Below are positions 47,889-56,830 of a DNA stretch of 64,000 nt, piece after piece; the stretch's first letter is position 1; each line of letters opens with the position of its first letter. The position numbers and the translations under genes are program-made. This stretch comes from Prochlorococcus sp. AG-402-I21 (GTDB lineage: Bacteria > Cyanobacteriota > Cyanobacteriia > PCC-6307 > Cyanobiaceae), in assembly GCA_003216955.1 (NCBI GenBank), contig QCHZ01000003.1, forward strand, positions 156,753 through 220,752. Direction: 5' to 3'. The notes beneath the pieces were generated by a model. It worked only from the letters and a program-made list of their open reading frames with translations, did not search any database and was not told the origin of the DNA.

Positions 47889-48320
47889 TTATTCAATTAC
47901 ATCAATAATTCCTTCCGTTATATATCTTGCCATTTTCGTTAAATGCTTTCTTATCTCACCCTCTCTAATATTCCACTTGTCCGCTATTTCTTTTGTTTTT
48001 TTGTTTTCTTTGATATATTCAAGCATTTTGTTCGCTAGGTATACAGGTAATTCTTGTTGATTTTTTGAAGATAAAGTTTCCCATCCTTCTTTGTCGATAA
48101 GTCCAATTTCATGGAGATCTTTTGTATTCGTAAAATTATATAATTCTGTTATGCCTATATAGAGATAAAGAGATCCTAATTCTTCAAGAAAACTTTTTGA
48201 GTTATTACCATTTTTGAATTCGTTAATTTTTTCATCGAGTAAAGCTTTTTGCTCAGATTCACCTTCCTTTATTGAATTTAATAATCTATAAAAAGAACTG
48301 AATTCAATTTGATCAGACAC
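47889..48320 (-). CDS. Hypothetical helical protein, 143 aa
   Basis: The protein is acidic and mostly helical (SSFYRLLNSIKEGESEQKALLDEKINEF in parts). Its C-terminal part contains KKTKEIADKWNIREGEIRKHLTKMARYITEG in parts, which looks like a short helix-turn-helix or docking helix pair. No enzyme motif is seen. I do not recognise the family. It lies in a stretch of small unknown genes between the aldo/keto reductase and tRNA-Cys. Confidence 0.62.
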   Translation of the reverse strand: MSDQIEFSSFYRLLNSIKEGESEQKALLDEKINEFKNGNNSKSFLEELGSLYLYIGITELYNFTNTKDLHEIGLIDKEGWETLSSKNQQELPVYLANKMLEYIKENKKTKEIADKWNIREGEIRKHLTKMARYITEGIIDVIE

Positions 48321-48498
48321 TGTTTTTGTTGGGTAATATGATTAATATTAATTCATGAATAATGTTTCTATGTTAATCCTTCTATTTAATTGTAATGAAA
48401 AAAAACCTTCACAACATGGATTAAAATATGCAATCAAGTAGTGAAAATAAGATGTAAATATTGGAGGGGTTCTGCACTCTCCTTTCTAACTTCAATCT

Positions 48499-48606
48499 TT
48501 AATCATTGTTGTATACAACTTCGCAACCAGCATCTTTTAAAGCACTGACCTGAGGGTCCCTTGTGTGGTGAGTAGTGCAGCCCCCTGCATAACCATTTTT
48601 ATTCAT
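48499..48606 (-). CDS. Possible 35-aa protein
   Basis: The frame starts at ATG 48606 and ends at TAA 48499. It reads MNKNGYAGGCTTHHTRDPQV and then SALKDAGCEVVYNND. The second half faintly resembles the Q-x-ALK-AGCE-x-Y stretch near the N-terminus of serine recombinases, but the catalytic YxRVS part is absent. No strong ribosome-binding site is seen. It may be a small real gene or a relic. Confidence 0.35.
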   Translation of the reverse strand: MNKNGYAGGCTTHHTRDPQVSALKDAGCEVVYNND

Positions 48607-48819
48607 CCATCGTCCGTTAATTCCCTATGTTTTTACCACTAGCAAGTGAACCTGCTTGAAGAACGGAATTTGCCCTGATTATTAGGTTCTAACTGATGTA
48701 TAAGTAATCGATCGGTTAAAGAACACCTGTTGCGACAATCTTTCTGACTTTTACCGACTTAAAAAGATGCTTTAGTAGGGGAACTAAGTGATAATTAGAG
48801 TTAGTCAGATAAAAACTGA

Positions 48820-48841
48820 CTACCCTACCGCTACCCTACCG
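48820..48841. repeat. Tandem 11-bp repeat near tRNA-Cys
   Basis: Two perfect head-to-tail copies of CTACCCTACCG. The first base of copy one is also part of a 7-bp stem (48802-48808/48816-48822). Confidence 0.6.
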
Positions 48842-48927
48842 ATCATTTTCTTTGAAACTTGCTACCCGCTACACTTGGAGCATAGTACTGGTAAGGGTTC
48901 TCAAGAAATTAAAGCGTAAACTAATAA

Positions 48928-48998
48928 AGGCGGCACCCAGATTCGAACTGGGGATAAAGGATTTGCAATCCTCTGCCTTACCACTTGGCCATGCCGCC
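48928..48998 (-). tRNA. tRNA-Cys (GCA)
   Basis: Read on the minus strand, the 71-base cloverleaf has acceptor arms GGCGGCA and TGCCGCC with U73, the determinant of cysteine tRNAs. The anticodon loop is TTGCAAA with anticodon GCA, and the T loop is TTCGAAT. CCA is not encoded. It lies opposite and just before the LpxB-related gene. Confidence 0.97.
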
Positions 48999-49055
48999 GA
49001 AAATGAAATTTTCATTTCCAATTCAAATCGTATCAGTCAAACCGAACAAAATCTT

Positions 49056-50276
49056 TTGTTTCTTTGTAATGGACATGGAGAAGACACGATTGCTTGCAGG
49101 GTTTTAGAAGCTCTTCATGAAATTAATCCAGATATTTCCCATGAAGTTCTCCCGATAGTTGGTGAAGGAAAAGCATTTTCAACGCTTATAAATGATGGCT
49201 GGTTAGCCAAGATTGGTCCCTCAAAATTTTTGCCAAGCGGGGGATTTAGCAATCAGAGTTTTAGTGGCTTGGTTTTAGATTTAAAAGCTGGATTATTAGG
49301 AAGTTTATGTAGGCAATGGACTTTGATTCATAGAGCAGCTAAGGAAGGAAGAATTATCGTTGCGGTTGGAGATTTATTACCTCTTCTTTTTGCCTGGGCT
49401 AGTGGGGCAAACTATTTCTTTATTGGCACTCCTAAAAGTGATTACACATGGGCTAGTGGGCCCAGATCAGCTTTGAGTGATTATTACCATCGATTGAAAG
49501 GAACTGAGTGGGATCCATGGGAATATTGGTTGATGCGATCTTATCGTTGCAGGATGGTTGTAGTCAGAGACAAAATCACTGCTCGAGGTTTGAGGAATCA
49601 TGGTGTAAAGGCACTATCGCCTGGAAATCCAATGATGGATGGAATCTCTAAGAGCGAATGTCCTAATGATTTAAAAAAATATAGACGTTTGATTTTGTTA
49701 TGTGGAAGTCGTTTGCCTGAGGCGTATCAGAATTTTAAAAAACTTCTTAATGCAATCCAGCTTATTCAAATCTCATCTTCCATTGCAGTATTTGTGCCTT
49801 TAACTTCTTCTTCAATGAGAAAAAAAATAGAATTGATTTTGATTGACTCAGGTTTTAAACCTACTGATCAATTAAATGGGAAAAATGGGATTTCGGAAAC
49901 ATGGAAAAAAAACTCATTAAATATTTTGATTGGCTTTAATCAATTTTCTTGTTGGGCTAGGTGGGGAGAAGTAGGAGTAGCTAATGCAGGTACAGCTACA
50001 GAACAATTAGTAGGTTTAGGTATCCCATGCGTGTCCTTGCCAGGGAAGGGACATCAATTTAATTTTAATTTTGCTAAGCGTCAGAGTCGATTATTAGGAG
50101 GGGCAGTAGCTATTGCTAAGGGTTATGAAACTCTTGCAAAACAAGTGGGGTTTTTACTGAATTCTGATTTTGATCGAGAAATTATTGGATTAAGAGGGTC
50201 TAAAAGAATGGGAACCGAGGGTGGAAGTCATTCTATAGCCCTTAGTATTTCGGCTCACTTGTCCGAGGGTTTATAG
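49056..50276 (+). CDS. LpxB-related glycosyltransferase-like protein (TIGR03492 type)
   Basis: The protein contains FLCNGHGEDTIACRVLEALHE, VLPIVGEGKAF, FFIGTPKSDYTW and LSPGNPMMDG. Its C-terminus has NAGTATEQLVGLGIPCVSLPGKGHQFNFNFAKRQ in parts, typical of UDP-sugar-binding GT-B folds related to lipid-A disaccharide synthase. The role of this cyanobacterial family is not established. The frame is open back to 48852, but that extension is antisense to tRNA-Cys. After the tRNA there is no ATG, so I use TTG 49056; ATT starts at 49008 or 49014 are alternatives. Confidence 0.78.
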   Translation: MFLCNGHGEDTIACRVLEALHEINPDISHEVLPIVGEGKAFSTLINDGWLAKIGPSKFLPSGGFSNQSFSGLVLDLKAGLLGSLCRQWTLIHRAAKEGRIIVAVGDLLPLLFAWASGANYFFIGTPKSDYTWASGPRSALSDYYHRLKGTEWDPWEYWLMRSYRCRMVVVRDKITARGLRNHGVKALSPGNPMMDGISKSECPNDLKKYRRLILLCGSRLPEAYQNFKKLLNAIQLIQISSSIAVFVPLTSSSMRKKIELILIDSGFKPTDQLNGKNGISETWKKNSLNILIGFNQFSCWARWGEVGVANAGTATEQLVGLGIPCVSLPGKGHQFNFNFAKRQSRLLGGAVAIAKGYETLAKQVGFLLNSDFDREIIGLRGSKRMGTEGGSHSIALSISAHLSEGL

Positions 50277-50333
50277 TGCGGTGTAACCTAGTAGGAGATT
50301 TTTTATGAAGATTTTCTATTCAATATTCTGCAT

Positions 50334-50603
50334 ATGCCATTAATTGAAGACCATCATTATCTTAAAATTTGTGCTCAGTTAGCATCTTCTTTAAGCATTA
50401 GTATTGCAGCTGCTCGACGCAAAGTAGAGGTCGCGGCAGCAAAAGAAGGAAAAAAAGATTTGCAATCAAGAAAAGAAATTGCTCAAAAAATTCTCGAGCA
50501 AACTTTAAATGAGGATAAAAACCAAAGTAAAACGGCCTCTTCATCCTTTGATGAATTATTAAAGGCTCTGAAAGAAGAGGAGAATTTTATGCTTGAGGAT
50601 TAA
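50334..50603 (+). CDS. Small conserved hypothetical protein, 89 aa
   Basis: The protein is mainly helical and charged, with YLKICAQLASSLSISIAAARRKVEVAAAKEG in parts, and an acidic C-terminus ELLKALKEEENFMLED. There are no membrane segments or enzyme motifs. It ends 21 bp from the convergent RNase D-type gene. The family is not recognised. Confidence 0.65.
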   Translation: MPLIEDHHYLKICAQLASSLSISIAAARRKVEVAAAKEGKKDLQSRKEIAQKILEQTLNEDKNQSKTASSSFDELLKALKEEENFMLED

Positions 50604-50624
50604 TAGATTTTTTGGTTGAAAAAT

Positions 50625-51269
50625 TTAATGATCAAAAATATTTGTAAATCTTCTTCTATCAAGCTCGGACAAAATTGGTACACATTGGAAACATTTTTGG
50701 GCTAACTCCCATCTTTCTTCACGTTTCAACATCTCTTCAAGTTTACGTTTTGCTCTTATTAAATATCTAACATCATTGGCCGCATAGACAAGTTGTTTTT
50801 GAGTTAAATCATCAACTTTTCCCCAGTCACTGCTTTGAGCTTGTTTATCTAATTCCACTCCAACAGTTTCCATAACTACTTCTTTCAATCCATGCCTGGG
50901 ACTGTATGTTCTACCTATTTTACTTGCGATTTTTGTACAAAAAATTGGATTAACGTCAATATTTAAATTACTTGCTAAGGCAGCCACATCAAATCTTGCA
51001 AAATGAAAGATTTTTTCAATTGTTTTTTTTTCAAGAATAGATTTTAAGTGTGGTGCTGAACGTTGATTTCGTTCTATACGAATACAAATAACATTATCAA
51101 ATTCATCACATATTTGTATTAAACATAGTCTATCTCGGCCATGAACTAATCCCATGGCTTCTGTATCAACTGCTAAAGCCATAGATGAGCTTAAAGCAAT
51201 TTCAGTTTCATGATCTATGTCTTTATCAAAGATTTTGAAAGTCGAGGGTTCATCGAGTTTTTTTGGCAT
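50625..51269 (-). CDS. RNase D-type 3'-5' exonuclease
   Basis: The 214-residue protein is a DEDDy exonuclease domain alone. Exo I is LAVDTEAMGL with the D and E residues, Exo II is FHFARFDVAAL, and Exo III is YAANDVRYLI with the Tyr and final Asp. There is no HRDC domain, so it is shorter than E. coli RNase D (about 375 residues). It probably trims tRNA or other RNA 3' ends. Confidence 0.9.
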   Translation of the reverse strand: MPKKLDEPSTFKIFDKDIDHETEIALSSSMALAVDTEAMGLVHGRDRLCLIQICDEFDNVICIRIERNQRSAPHLKSILEKKTIEKIFHFARFDVAALASNLNIDVNPIFCTKIASKIGRTYSPRHGLKEVVMETVGVELDKQAQSSDWGKVDDLTQKQLVYAANDVRYLIRAKRKLEEMLKREERWELAQKCFQCVPILSELDRRRFTNIFDH

Positions 51270-51454
51270 AACAAATTTAATTGAAATTCAATTCATCCGT
51301 AATTTCTTCATGATCTAATCCTAATACCTCAAATGATGAAAAATATTTCGTAAATTCAACGATTTCATCTTTTCAAATATTTTTTAATTTTTTTAACTCA
51401 CTTTTGTAGCTATGCTTTCCAGAACAATTAAAATTAAAGGGATCATATCTATAG

Positions 51455-52012
51455 ATGCAATCTGCATTCTCCTCAACTTTATTTCTCACTATCCTATTGG
51501 CGATAGGTTTAGGATTTTTTCTGCGAGCTGCAAGTAAGGACCGTACAACTGTTGTAGATGTTCAGTCTCCTTTGCCTCCTCTAGAAGTTTTGAACGGAAT
51601 TAGTTTTTGGTTGAAAGAGCGTGGTTGGAAAAAAAATGGAGGCAATGTTGAAGAAAAACTATTGATCTTCAATGGGAATGTTGCTGCTAGTACTTTTTTG
51701 ACGATCTTTTTATCTTGCCTTGGAGGAGTTGGTTCAGCTTGTTTGGGGCTGGTTTTGATTCAACTTTACCCTTCTTTGAGCTGGTGGCCTTTGCTAATGT
51801 CCGTAATTGGTGCTCCTTTAGCTGGAATTATTTATCGTATTAAATCGAATAGAGAGGAATCATTGGAAGTTAAGTTATTAAGTTCAGATATATCTGAAAT
51901 CAGTATTTTACGAATCAAAGCTCATCGTGATGAGCTGATAGCAATTCAGTTGGAATTATCAGAAAGTCTTGAGCTTAGTAGTGAAAACTCTCTACTTTCT
52001 TCCCCTATTTAA
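51455..52012 (+). CDS. CCB1-like cytochrome b6f cofactor assembly protein
   Basis: The 185-residue protein has an N-terminal membrane segment ending FFLRAASKDRTTVVDV and a soluble stretch with FWLKERGWKK. A transmembrane pair follows (STFLTIFLSCLGGVGSACLGLVL, then LSWWPLLMSVIGAPLAGIIY). The order and the A-S-x-KDRT motif resemble the CCB1/complex C subunit B family, which helps attach the heme ci' to cytochrome b6. Assignment is from remembered family patterns. It is followed 9 bp later by an amidase-like gene. Confidence 0.65.
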   Translation: MQSAFSSTLFLTILLAIGLGFFLRAASKDRTTVVDVQSPLPPLEVLNGISFWLKERGWKKNGGNVEEKLLIFNGNVAASTFLTIFLSCLGGVGSACLGLVLIQLYPSLSWWPLLMSVIGAPLAGIIYRIKSNREESLEVKLLSSDISEISILRIKAHRDELIAIQLELSESLELSSENSLLSSPI

Positions 52013-52021
52013 TTATTATTT

Positions 52022-52777
52022 GTGGTGAGAAAAAAAATATTGAATAGTTTCAAATTATTAGTATTTATAATAGCTTTTTATGCCTTTTCTCAACTTTATT
52101 ACATAAGGAATTTTGATTTTACTGAAGATTTTGAACGAATTATTGGCGATGTTTCAAATGTTCCTGCGACCTGGGTTGGAAGTAAAGGTGTCGATAAAAA
52201 TATCCCTATTTTAATATTAGCTGGCCATGCGGATTCTCAGGGATTGGCTGGTGCTGGTACACCTGGTGAAGCTGTTGATAAGTTTGGTTTAAATCCAATG
52301 AATCCTGAAATTAGTGATGAACTTTTTTGGAATTTAAAATTACAAGAATCAATTGTTAAACTTGGCAAAAAGAAAGGTTTAAATATCAGATCTTATGACC
52401 CAGGGATAAGAAATATAGATGATGCTAATGATCCAAGAACAAATTGGTCGGTAGGGAGGAGATTCGCAAAACGTGGTGGGTATGCGATTGAGATTCATTT
52501 TGATGCATATGGTAAGTATGGAGTTGGTTCAGGCTTGATTCCTCCTTTTTCTGAGATGCCAAATAAAATAGACGAGTCAATCGCAAGAACATTTGGACGG
52601 TTTCCTGTTTTATTTAGAGGAGGTTTAGGTGCTCCAAGAAGGCAAATAAGGATTCTTGAAATTGGCAAATTAGAAGGTTTGCTAGAAAAAAATCTCAGGA
52701 ATTTAAAAACCAGGCAAAAAACAATAAAGCTCCTTGCTAATGAAATAGTTCAGGCTTTTTTAAATGGAATAATCTAG
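52022..52777 (+). CDS. N-acetylmuramoyl-L-alanine amidase-like protein
   Basis: The 251-residue protein has one N-terminal membrane anchor or signal (FKLLVFIIAFYAFSQLYYI). The zinc-amidase type motifs follow: ILAGHADSQG with a His ligand, ELFWNLKLQESIVKLGKKKGL with a possible Glu, and EIHFDAYGKYGVGSG with the second His. Amidase_3 enzymes cleave peptidoglycan stem peptides. The match is partial, so the function is provisional. The start is GTG 52022. rodA and mrp lie further downstream. Confidence 0.62.
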   Translation: MVRKKILNSFKLLVFIIAFYAFSQLYYIRNFDFTEDFERIIGDVSNVPATWVGSKGVDKNIPILILAGHADSQGLAGAGTPGEAVDKFGLNPMNPEISDELFWNLKLQESIVKLGKKKGLNIRSYDPGIRNIDDANDPRTNWSVGRRFAKRGGYAIEIHFDAYGKYGVGSGLIPPFSEMPNKIDESIARTFGRFPVLFRGGLGAPRRQIRILEIGKLEGLLEKNLRNLKTRQKTIKLLANEIVQAFLNGII

Positions 52778-52789
52778 AAGTGCAGTATC

Positions 52790-53836
52790 CTAATCCAATG
52801 CTTGATGAGTTAAACACCTCTCTTCCAGAGATTTATCTGTAAACCAATCTTGAGGTTTAGTAAATAAATCTGTTAAGAGAGCCTCGCGAGAATTTTCTTC
52901 AGGCTTATATCCATACTCCCATCTTGCTAAGGGGGGTAATGACATCAAAATTGACTCCGTTCTCCCATTGGTTTGTAATCCAAAAATGGTGCCTCTATCC
53001 CATACCAAATTGAACTCAGCATATCTACCTCGCCTATAAAGTTGAAACTCTCTTTCTTTTGTTGAGAAGCTTTGATTTTTTCGCTTTTTTATAATTGGCT
53101 CATAGGAGGGCAGAAATGCCTGACCACATGCTTTGGCAAGTGAAAAAAGATCTTCCCAATTTAAAGAATAGTTCCCTAGCTCTTTTGAGATATTAGAGGC
53201 CTTCCCATTTGCATTTTGTCCTTTATAAAGCAGTCCCGATCCATCTTGATAGTCATAAAAAATACCTCCAACTCCTCTAGTCTCATTTCTATGTTTTAGA
53301 AAGAAGTATTCGTCACACCAAGGTTTAAAAACTTTATGAAGATCTTTGTTAACTTTGTCACATGCAGCTTTGTGGCATGAGTGAAAGTGACGTGTGTCAG
53401 ATAGATATGGATAGAAAGGTGTTAAATCAGCTCCTCCCCCAAACCACCAAACAGGACCTGCTTCGAAATATCTGTAATTAAGATGCACAGTTGGTATGTA
53501 GGGACTTTTTGGGTGAAGCACCATTGAGGTTCCTGTCGCAAACCAAGAGTGACCTTTTGCTTCTGGCCTTTGGCTAATAATTGAGGGTGGAAGTTCATTT
53601 CCATGTACTTCAGAAAAATTCACCCCTCCTTGTTCAAAGATTTTTCCATTTTTCAATACTCTTGAGCGTCCACCACCACCCTCTGGTCTCGCCCAAGATT
53701 CTTCTAGGAATTTACCTTCTCCATCGATTGTCTCTAAGCCAGCACAAATTTCATCTTGAAGCGCTAAAACAAGCTTTTTGGCTCGATCTCTTGAGTTTTT
53801 TGCCGGTAAATTGGCTTGATCTTTTAGGGAGGACAA
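52790..53836 (-). CDS. hemF: Oxygen-dependent coproporphyrinogen III oxidase
   Basis: HemF oxidatively decarboxylates coproporphyrinogen III to protoporphyrinogen IX using O2, feeding heme and chlorophyll. The 348-residue protein has [29 protein letters not shown] in parts, [27 protein letters not shown] in parts, [12 protein letters not shown], and the C-terminal [34 protein letters not shown] in parts. It converges with the amidase-like gene. Confidence 0.97.
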   Translation of the reverse strand: MSSLKDQANLPAKNSRDRAKKLVLALQDEICAGLETIDGEGKFLEESWARPEGGGGRSRVLKNGKIFEQGGVNFSEVHGNELPPSIISQRPEAKGHSWFATGTSMVLHPKSPYIPTVHLNYRYFEAGPVWWFGGGADLTPFYPYLSDTRHFHSCHKAACDKVNKDLHKVFKPWCDEYFFLKHRNETRGVGGIFYDYQDGSGLLYKGQNANGKASNISKELGNYSLNWEDLFSLAKACGQAFLPSYEPIIKKRKNQSFSTKEREFQLYRRGRYAEFNLVWDRGTIFGLQTNGRTESILMSLPPLARWEYGYKPEENSREALLTDLFTKPQDWFTDKSLEERCLTHQALD

Positions 53837-54016
53837 AATTAATTGTATTTTGCTTTCTTTAAAAAAATACTTTCAAATGATGCAAATTTCACACCAATAT
53901 TGGAAAAGTTTGTATTGCGAATATTTTTTACTTATTACTAAAGGAATTATCATTGGAGAATGAGGAGGAATATCTGTCGATTTTTTTACTATCATCGACT
54001 TTAATAGAATTTAAGA

Positions 54017-55102
54017 ATGAAAACCAACGAGAAGGTTTTAAAAGCGTTTCACTCAGTCAAAGATGTCGGAAGTAAACGATCTATTGTTGAACTTGGATGG
54101 CTGGAAATAGTTTCAGTAAAGCCACCAAAAATTGTTGTAAGACTAACTCTTCCCAATTTTGCGTTAGCTCAAAGAAGTCAAATAGCAAATGATATTAGGG
54201 AATGCATTAAGCAATTGGAAGATATAGAAGAAATACAAATAGAGATAGGTGATTCATCTCCATCTGAGGACTCTCCCATTGGTCAAGCAGGACATGGTGG
54301 ACAATCTCAGGGATTAACTCCAATACCAAAAGTGAAAAATGTTATTGCCATAAGTAGCGGTAAAGGTGGTGTTGGTAAAAGTACTGTTGCTGTGAATTTG
54401 GCTTGTGCTCTCAGTCAAAAGGGTTTCAAGGTTGGCTTGCTTGATGCCGATATATATGGACCAAATACGCCTTATATGCTTGGAGTTAGCGAAATAACTC
54501 CTGAAGTCAGTGGTTCGGGTGCAGAGCAAAAGATTATCCCCATTGAAACATGCGGGATCGGAATGGTTTCAATGGGATTATTAATTGATCAAAATCAGCC
54601 CGTAATCTGGCGTGGTCCAATGCTTAATGGAATTATTCGACAATTTTTATACCAAGCTTCTTGGGGTGAACGTGATTTTTTAATAGTAGATCTTCCTCCT
54701 GGAACTGGAGATGCCCAACTTTCTTTAGCTCAAGCAGTTCCTATGGCAGGTGTGATAATAGTCACAACTCCACAAAATGTATCACTTCAAGACTCAAGAA
54801 GGGGATTAGCAATGTTTAAACAAATGAATATTCCTGTACTCGGAGTAATCGAAAATATGACCTATTTTATCCCTCCCGATCAGCCACAAAAATCATATGA
54901 GATTTTTGGTTCAGGAGGAGGTAAACAATTAGCTGAAGAGAATAATGTCCCTTTACTTTCTCAGATACCAATAGAGTCAGATACTTTTTCTGGTACAGGC
55001 AAGGACCTTCCAGTCGTGCATACATCTCGAGATTCAATAACAGCAAAAGTATTTTTAGAACTTGCTGGAACTTTATGTAATGTATTATCTGTTAAAAATT
55101 GA
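54017..55102 (+). CDS. mrp: Mrp/ApbC/NBP35-family Fe-S carrier ATPase
   Basis: The 361-residue protein has an N-terminal DUF59 (FeS assembly) domain (LGWLEIVSVKPPKIVVRLTL). The deviant Walker A ISSGKGGVGKSTVAVNLA is near residue 113. Switch motifs include LLDADIYGPN and LIVDLPPGTGDAQL, followed by GVIENMTYFIPP. The usual CxxC of the family is not visible after VIENMTYF. Mrp proteins carry Fe-S clusters to target proteins. It is divergent from hemF across about 180 bp. Confidence 0.9.
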   Translation: MKTNEKVLKAFHSVKDVGSKRSIVELGWLEIVSVKPPKIVVRLTLPNFALAQRSQIANDIRECIKQLEDIEEIQIEIGDSSPSEDSPIGQAGHGGQSQGLTPIPKVKNVIAISSGKGGVGKSTVAVNLACALSQKGFKVGLLDADIYGPNTPYMLGVSEITPEVSGSGAEQKIIPIETCGIGMVSMGLLIDQNQPVIWRGPMLNGIIRQFLYQASWGERDFLIVDLPPGTGDAQLSLAQAVPMAGVIIVTTPQNVSLQDSRRGLAMFKQMNIPVLGVIENMTYFIPPDQPQKSYEIFGSGGGKQLAEENNVPLLSQIPIESDTFSGTGKDLPVVHTSRDSITAKVFLELAGTLCNVLSVKN

Positions 55103-55111
55103 TTTAAATTA

Positions 55112-56386
55112 ATGATAGGTTTGGGTCGCAATAAAATACCTGTTTTTAAAATAATTAGAAATAAAAAATTTTGGAAAGATATAGATTTAATAATTTGGAT
55201 TGTACCTTTTATTTTAGTACATTTATCTAGCTTATTAATTGCAAGTACTCAAAGAAATCTTGGGATTACAGATTGGTATCAACATGTAATTATTGCTTAT
55301 ATAGGATCTTTCATTATTTATTTTTTGGCTCAATTCCCTTTGCGAGATTTACGAAAATACGTTTTACCAATATATCTTTTTACTATTTTAATACTTTTAT
55401 ATGTAAATTTTAGTGGTACTTCTGCGTTAGGGGCACAGAGATGGTTGAGCTTTGCTGGCTTATATGTTCAACCATCGGAATTTGCTAAATTAATATTAAT
55501 ACTTGTCTTGGCTTCTATTTTAGATCGAAAAAGAGTTACTGATTTATCTCACTTAATTAAACCTTTATTAGTCTCCTTTTTCCCTTGGGTTTTGGTTTTT
55601 ATACAACCTGATCTAGGAACATCACTTGTTTTTGGAGCCATACTTCTTGGTATGTTGTATTGGTCAGGTATGCCATATGAGTGGGCATTTATTATTTTGG
55701 CTACTTTAGTGACAGGGCTAATAGCCTATTTATATCAATTGGGCCTTTTTATATGGATTCCAATAATTGGATTTTTGTCTTATAAGTCACTACCAAATCA
55801 AAGAAAATTACTAACCTTATTTGTTATCTTTTGTCATTTAATAATAGCAAAAATTTCTCCATGGTTTTGGGAAAATGTTTTAAAAGATTATCAAAGAGAT
55901 CGATTAATTCTTTTTCTTAATCCAAGCAAAGATCCATTAGGTGGTGGATATCATATGCTTCAAAGCAAAATAGGTATTGGATCTGGAGGATGGTTTGGAT
56001 CAGGTCTGATGCAAGGCCAATTAACTAAATTAAAATTTATACCAGAGCAACATACTGATTTCATTTTTAGTGCTCTTGGTGAAGAGACAGGTTTCTTAGG
56101 AACTTTATTTGTTTTATTTCTATTTTTTATTTTAATTTTTCGACTAATAAAGATAGCTATTGAAGCGCGTACTGATTTTGAATCTTTAATTGTTATTGGA
56201 ATAGCTTCAATGTTTATCTTTCAAATTATGGTGAATATATTTATGACTATTGGACTGGGTCCTGTCACTGGGATACCATTACCTTTTATGAGTTATGGAA
56301 GAACGGCGTTATTTGTTAATTTTATAAGTCTGGGCTTTTGTTTGTCTGTTTCTAGAAGAGGTCAGTCAGTGAGAAAAAATCTTTGA
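55112..56386 (+). CDS. rodA: Peptidoglycan glycosyltransferase RodA
   Basis: The 424-residue polytopic protein belongs to the SEDS family (RodA/FtsW/SpoVE). Its motifs are GAQRWLSFAGLYVQPSEFAKL, PWVLVFIQPDLGTSLVFG and YQRDRLILFLNPSKDPLGGGYHMLQSK in parts. Further ones are GSGLMQGQLTKLKFIPEQHTDFIF in parts and TGIPLPFMSYG. The patterns fit RodA, the elongation polymerase, better than FtsW. It follows mrp by 9 bp and would cooperate with MreBCD encoded at 8.9-11.2 kb. Confidence 0.92.
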   Translation: MIGLGRNKIPVFKIIRNKKFWKDIDLIIWIVPFILVHLSSLLIASTQRNLGITDWYQHVIIAYIGSFIIYFLAQFPLRDLRKYVLPIYLFTILILLYVNFSGTSALGAQRWLSFAGLYVQPSEFAKLILILVLASILDRKRVTDLSHLIKPLLVSFFPWVLVFIQPDLGTSLVFGAILLGMLYWSGMPYEWAFIILATLVTGLIAYLYQLGLFIWIPIIGFLSYKSLPNQRKLLTLFVIFCHLIIAKISPWFWENVLKDYQRDRLILFLNPSKDPLGGGYHMLQSKIGIGSGGWFGSGLMQGQLTKLKFIPEQHTDFIFSALGEETGFLGTLFVLFLFFILIFRLIKIAIEARTDFESLIVIGIASMFIFQIMVNIFMTIGLGPVTGIPLPFMSYGRTALFVNFISLGFCLSVSRRGQSVRKNL

Positions 56387-56830
56387 TTAGATACGTTTGC
56401 TTATGTGTATTTTTAAATGCATTAACTGATTCTCATTAGAGCTTTGACATTCAGTATGGTTAATTCGTGAATACCATCTCGAGGCTAAGTTTTTCATCTA
56501 TGTAAAGGAAGGAATCCTCACTTTTAGATTAAACATTAGTTTCATTGGATTGGTTACTATAAAACTTCTTATGATTTAAAACTTAAGTTCTCCGCACTAA
56601 CCCTGATCCAAGGACTAATTAGATTTCATCATCTTAATTTGTCTAAAGAGTCTTTATTTGCCTATTAAATAAACTGATTGAGATCTGATTTTTTGTTCTT
56701 ACTCAATCTATTTGAAATAGTCAGTTAAGGCTCCTTCACGAGTTGCAACTCTTTTTTCTATGCTTTTTCATCCTTTAAAATCTAATCAAACAAATGGATT
56801 TAAAGGTTTGTATGAGGTTTGGAGGATTTC
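56387..56830. other. 444-bp spacer between rodA and the kinase-like gene
   Basis: No long gene on either strand. A 24-codon frame (56760-56834) ends in overlap with the next start. A loose 7-bp inverted repeat (GATTGAG ... CTCAATC) lies near 56677-56708. A promoter and leader for the kinase-like gene are expected here, but I cannot place them. Confidence 0.4.

Larger units (their letters stand above)
48321..48927. other. 607-bp low-coding spacer downstream of tRNA-Cys
   Basis: There is no convincing long gene here. Visible features are a 35-codon minus-strand frame at 48499-48606, a 7-bp stem at 48802-48808/48816-48822, and a perfect tandem 11-bp repeat CTACCCTACCG at 48820-48841. The spacer borders the 3' end of tRNA-Cys, which is the side where elements commonly integrate. 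I found no copy of the tRNA 3' end at its far edge. Confidence 0.5.

Noticed and set aside
48852..49055. N-terminal extension of the LpxB-related frame
   Set aside because: It crosses tRNA-Cys on the other strand; the encoded peptide is a by-product of tRNA sequence.
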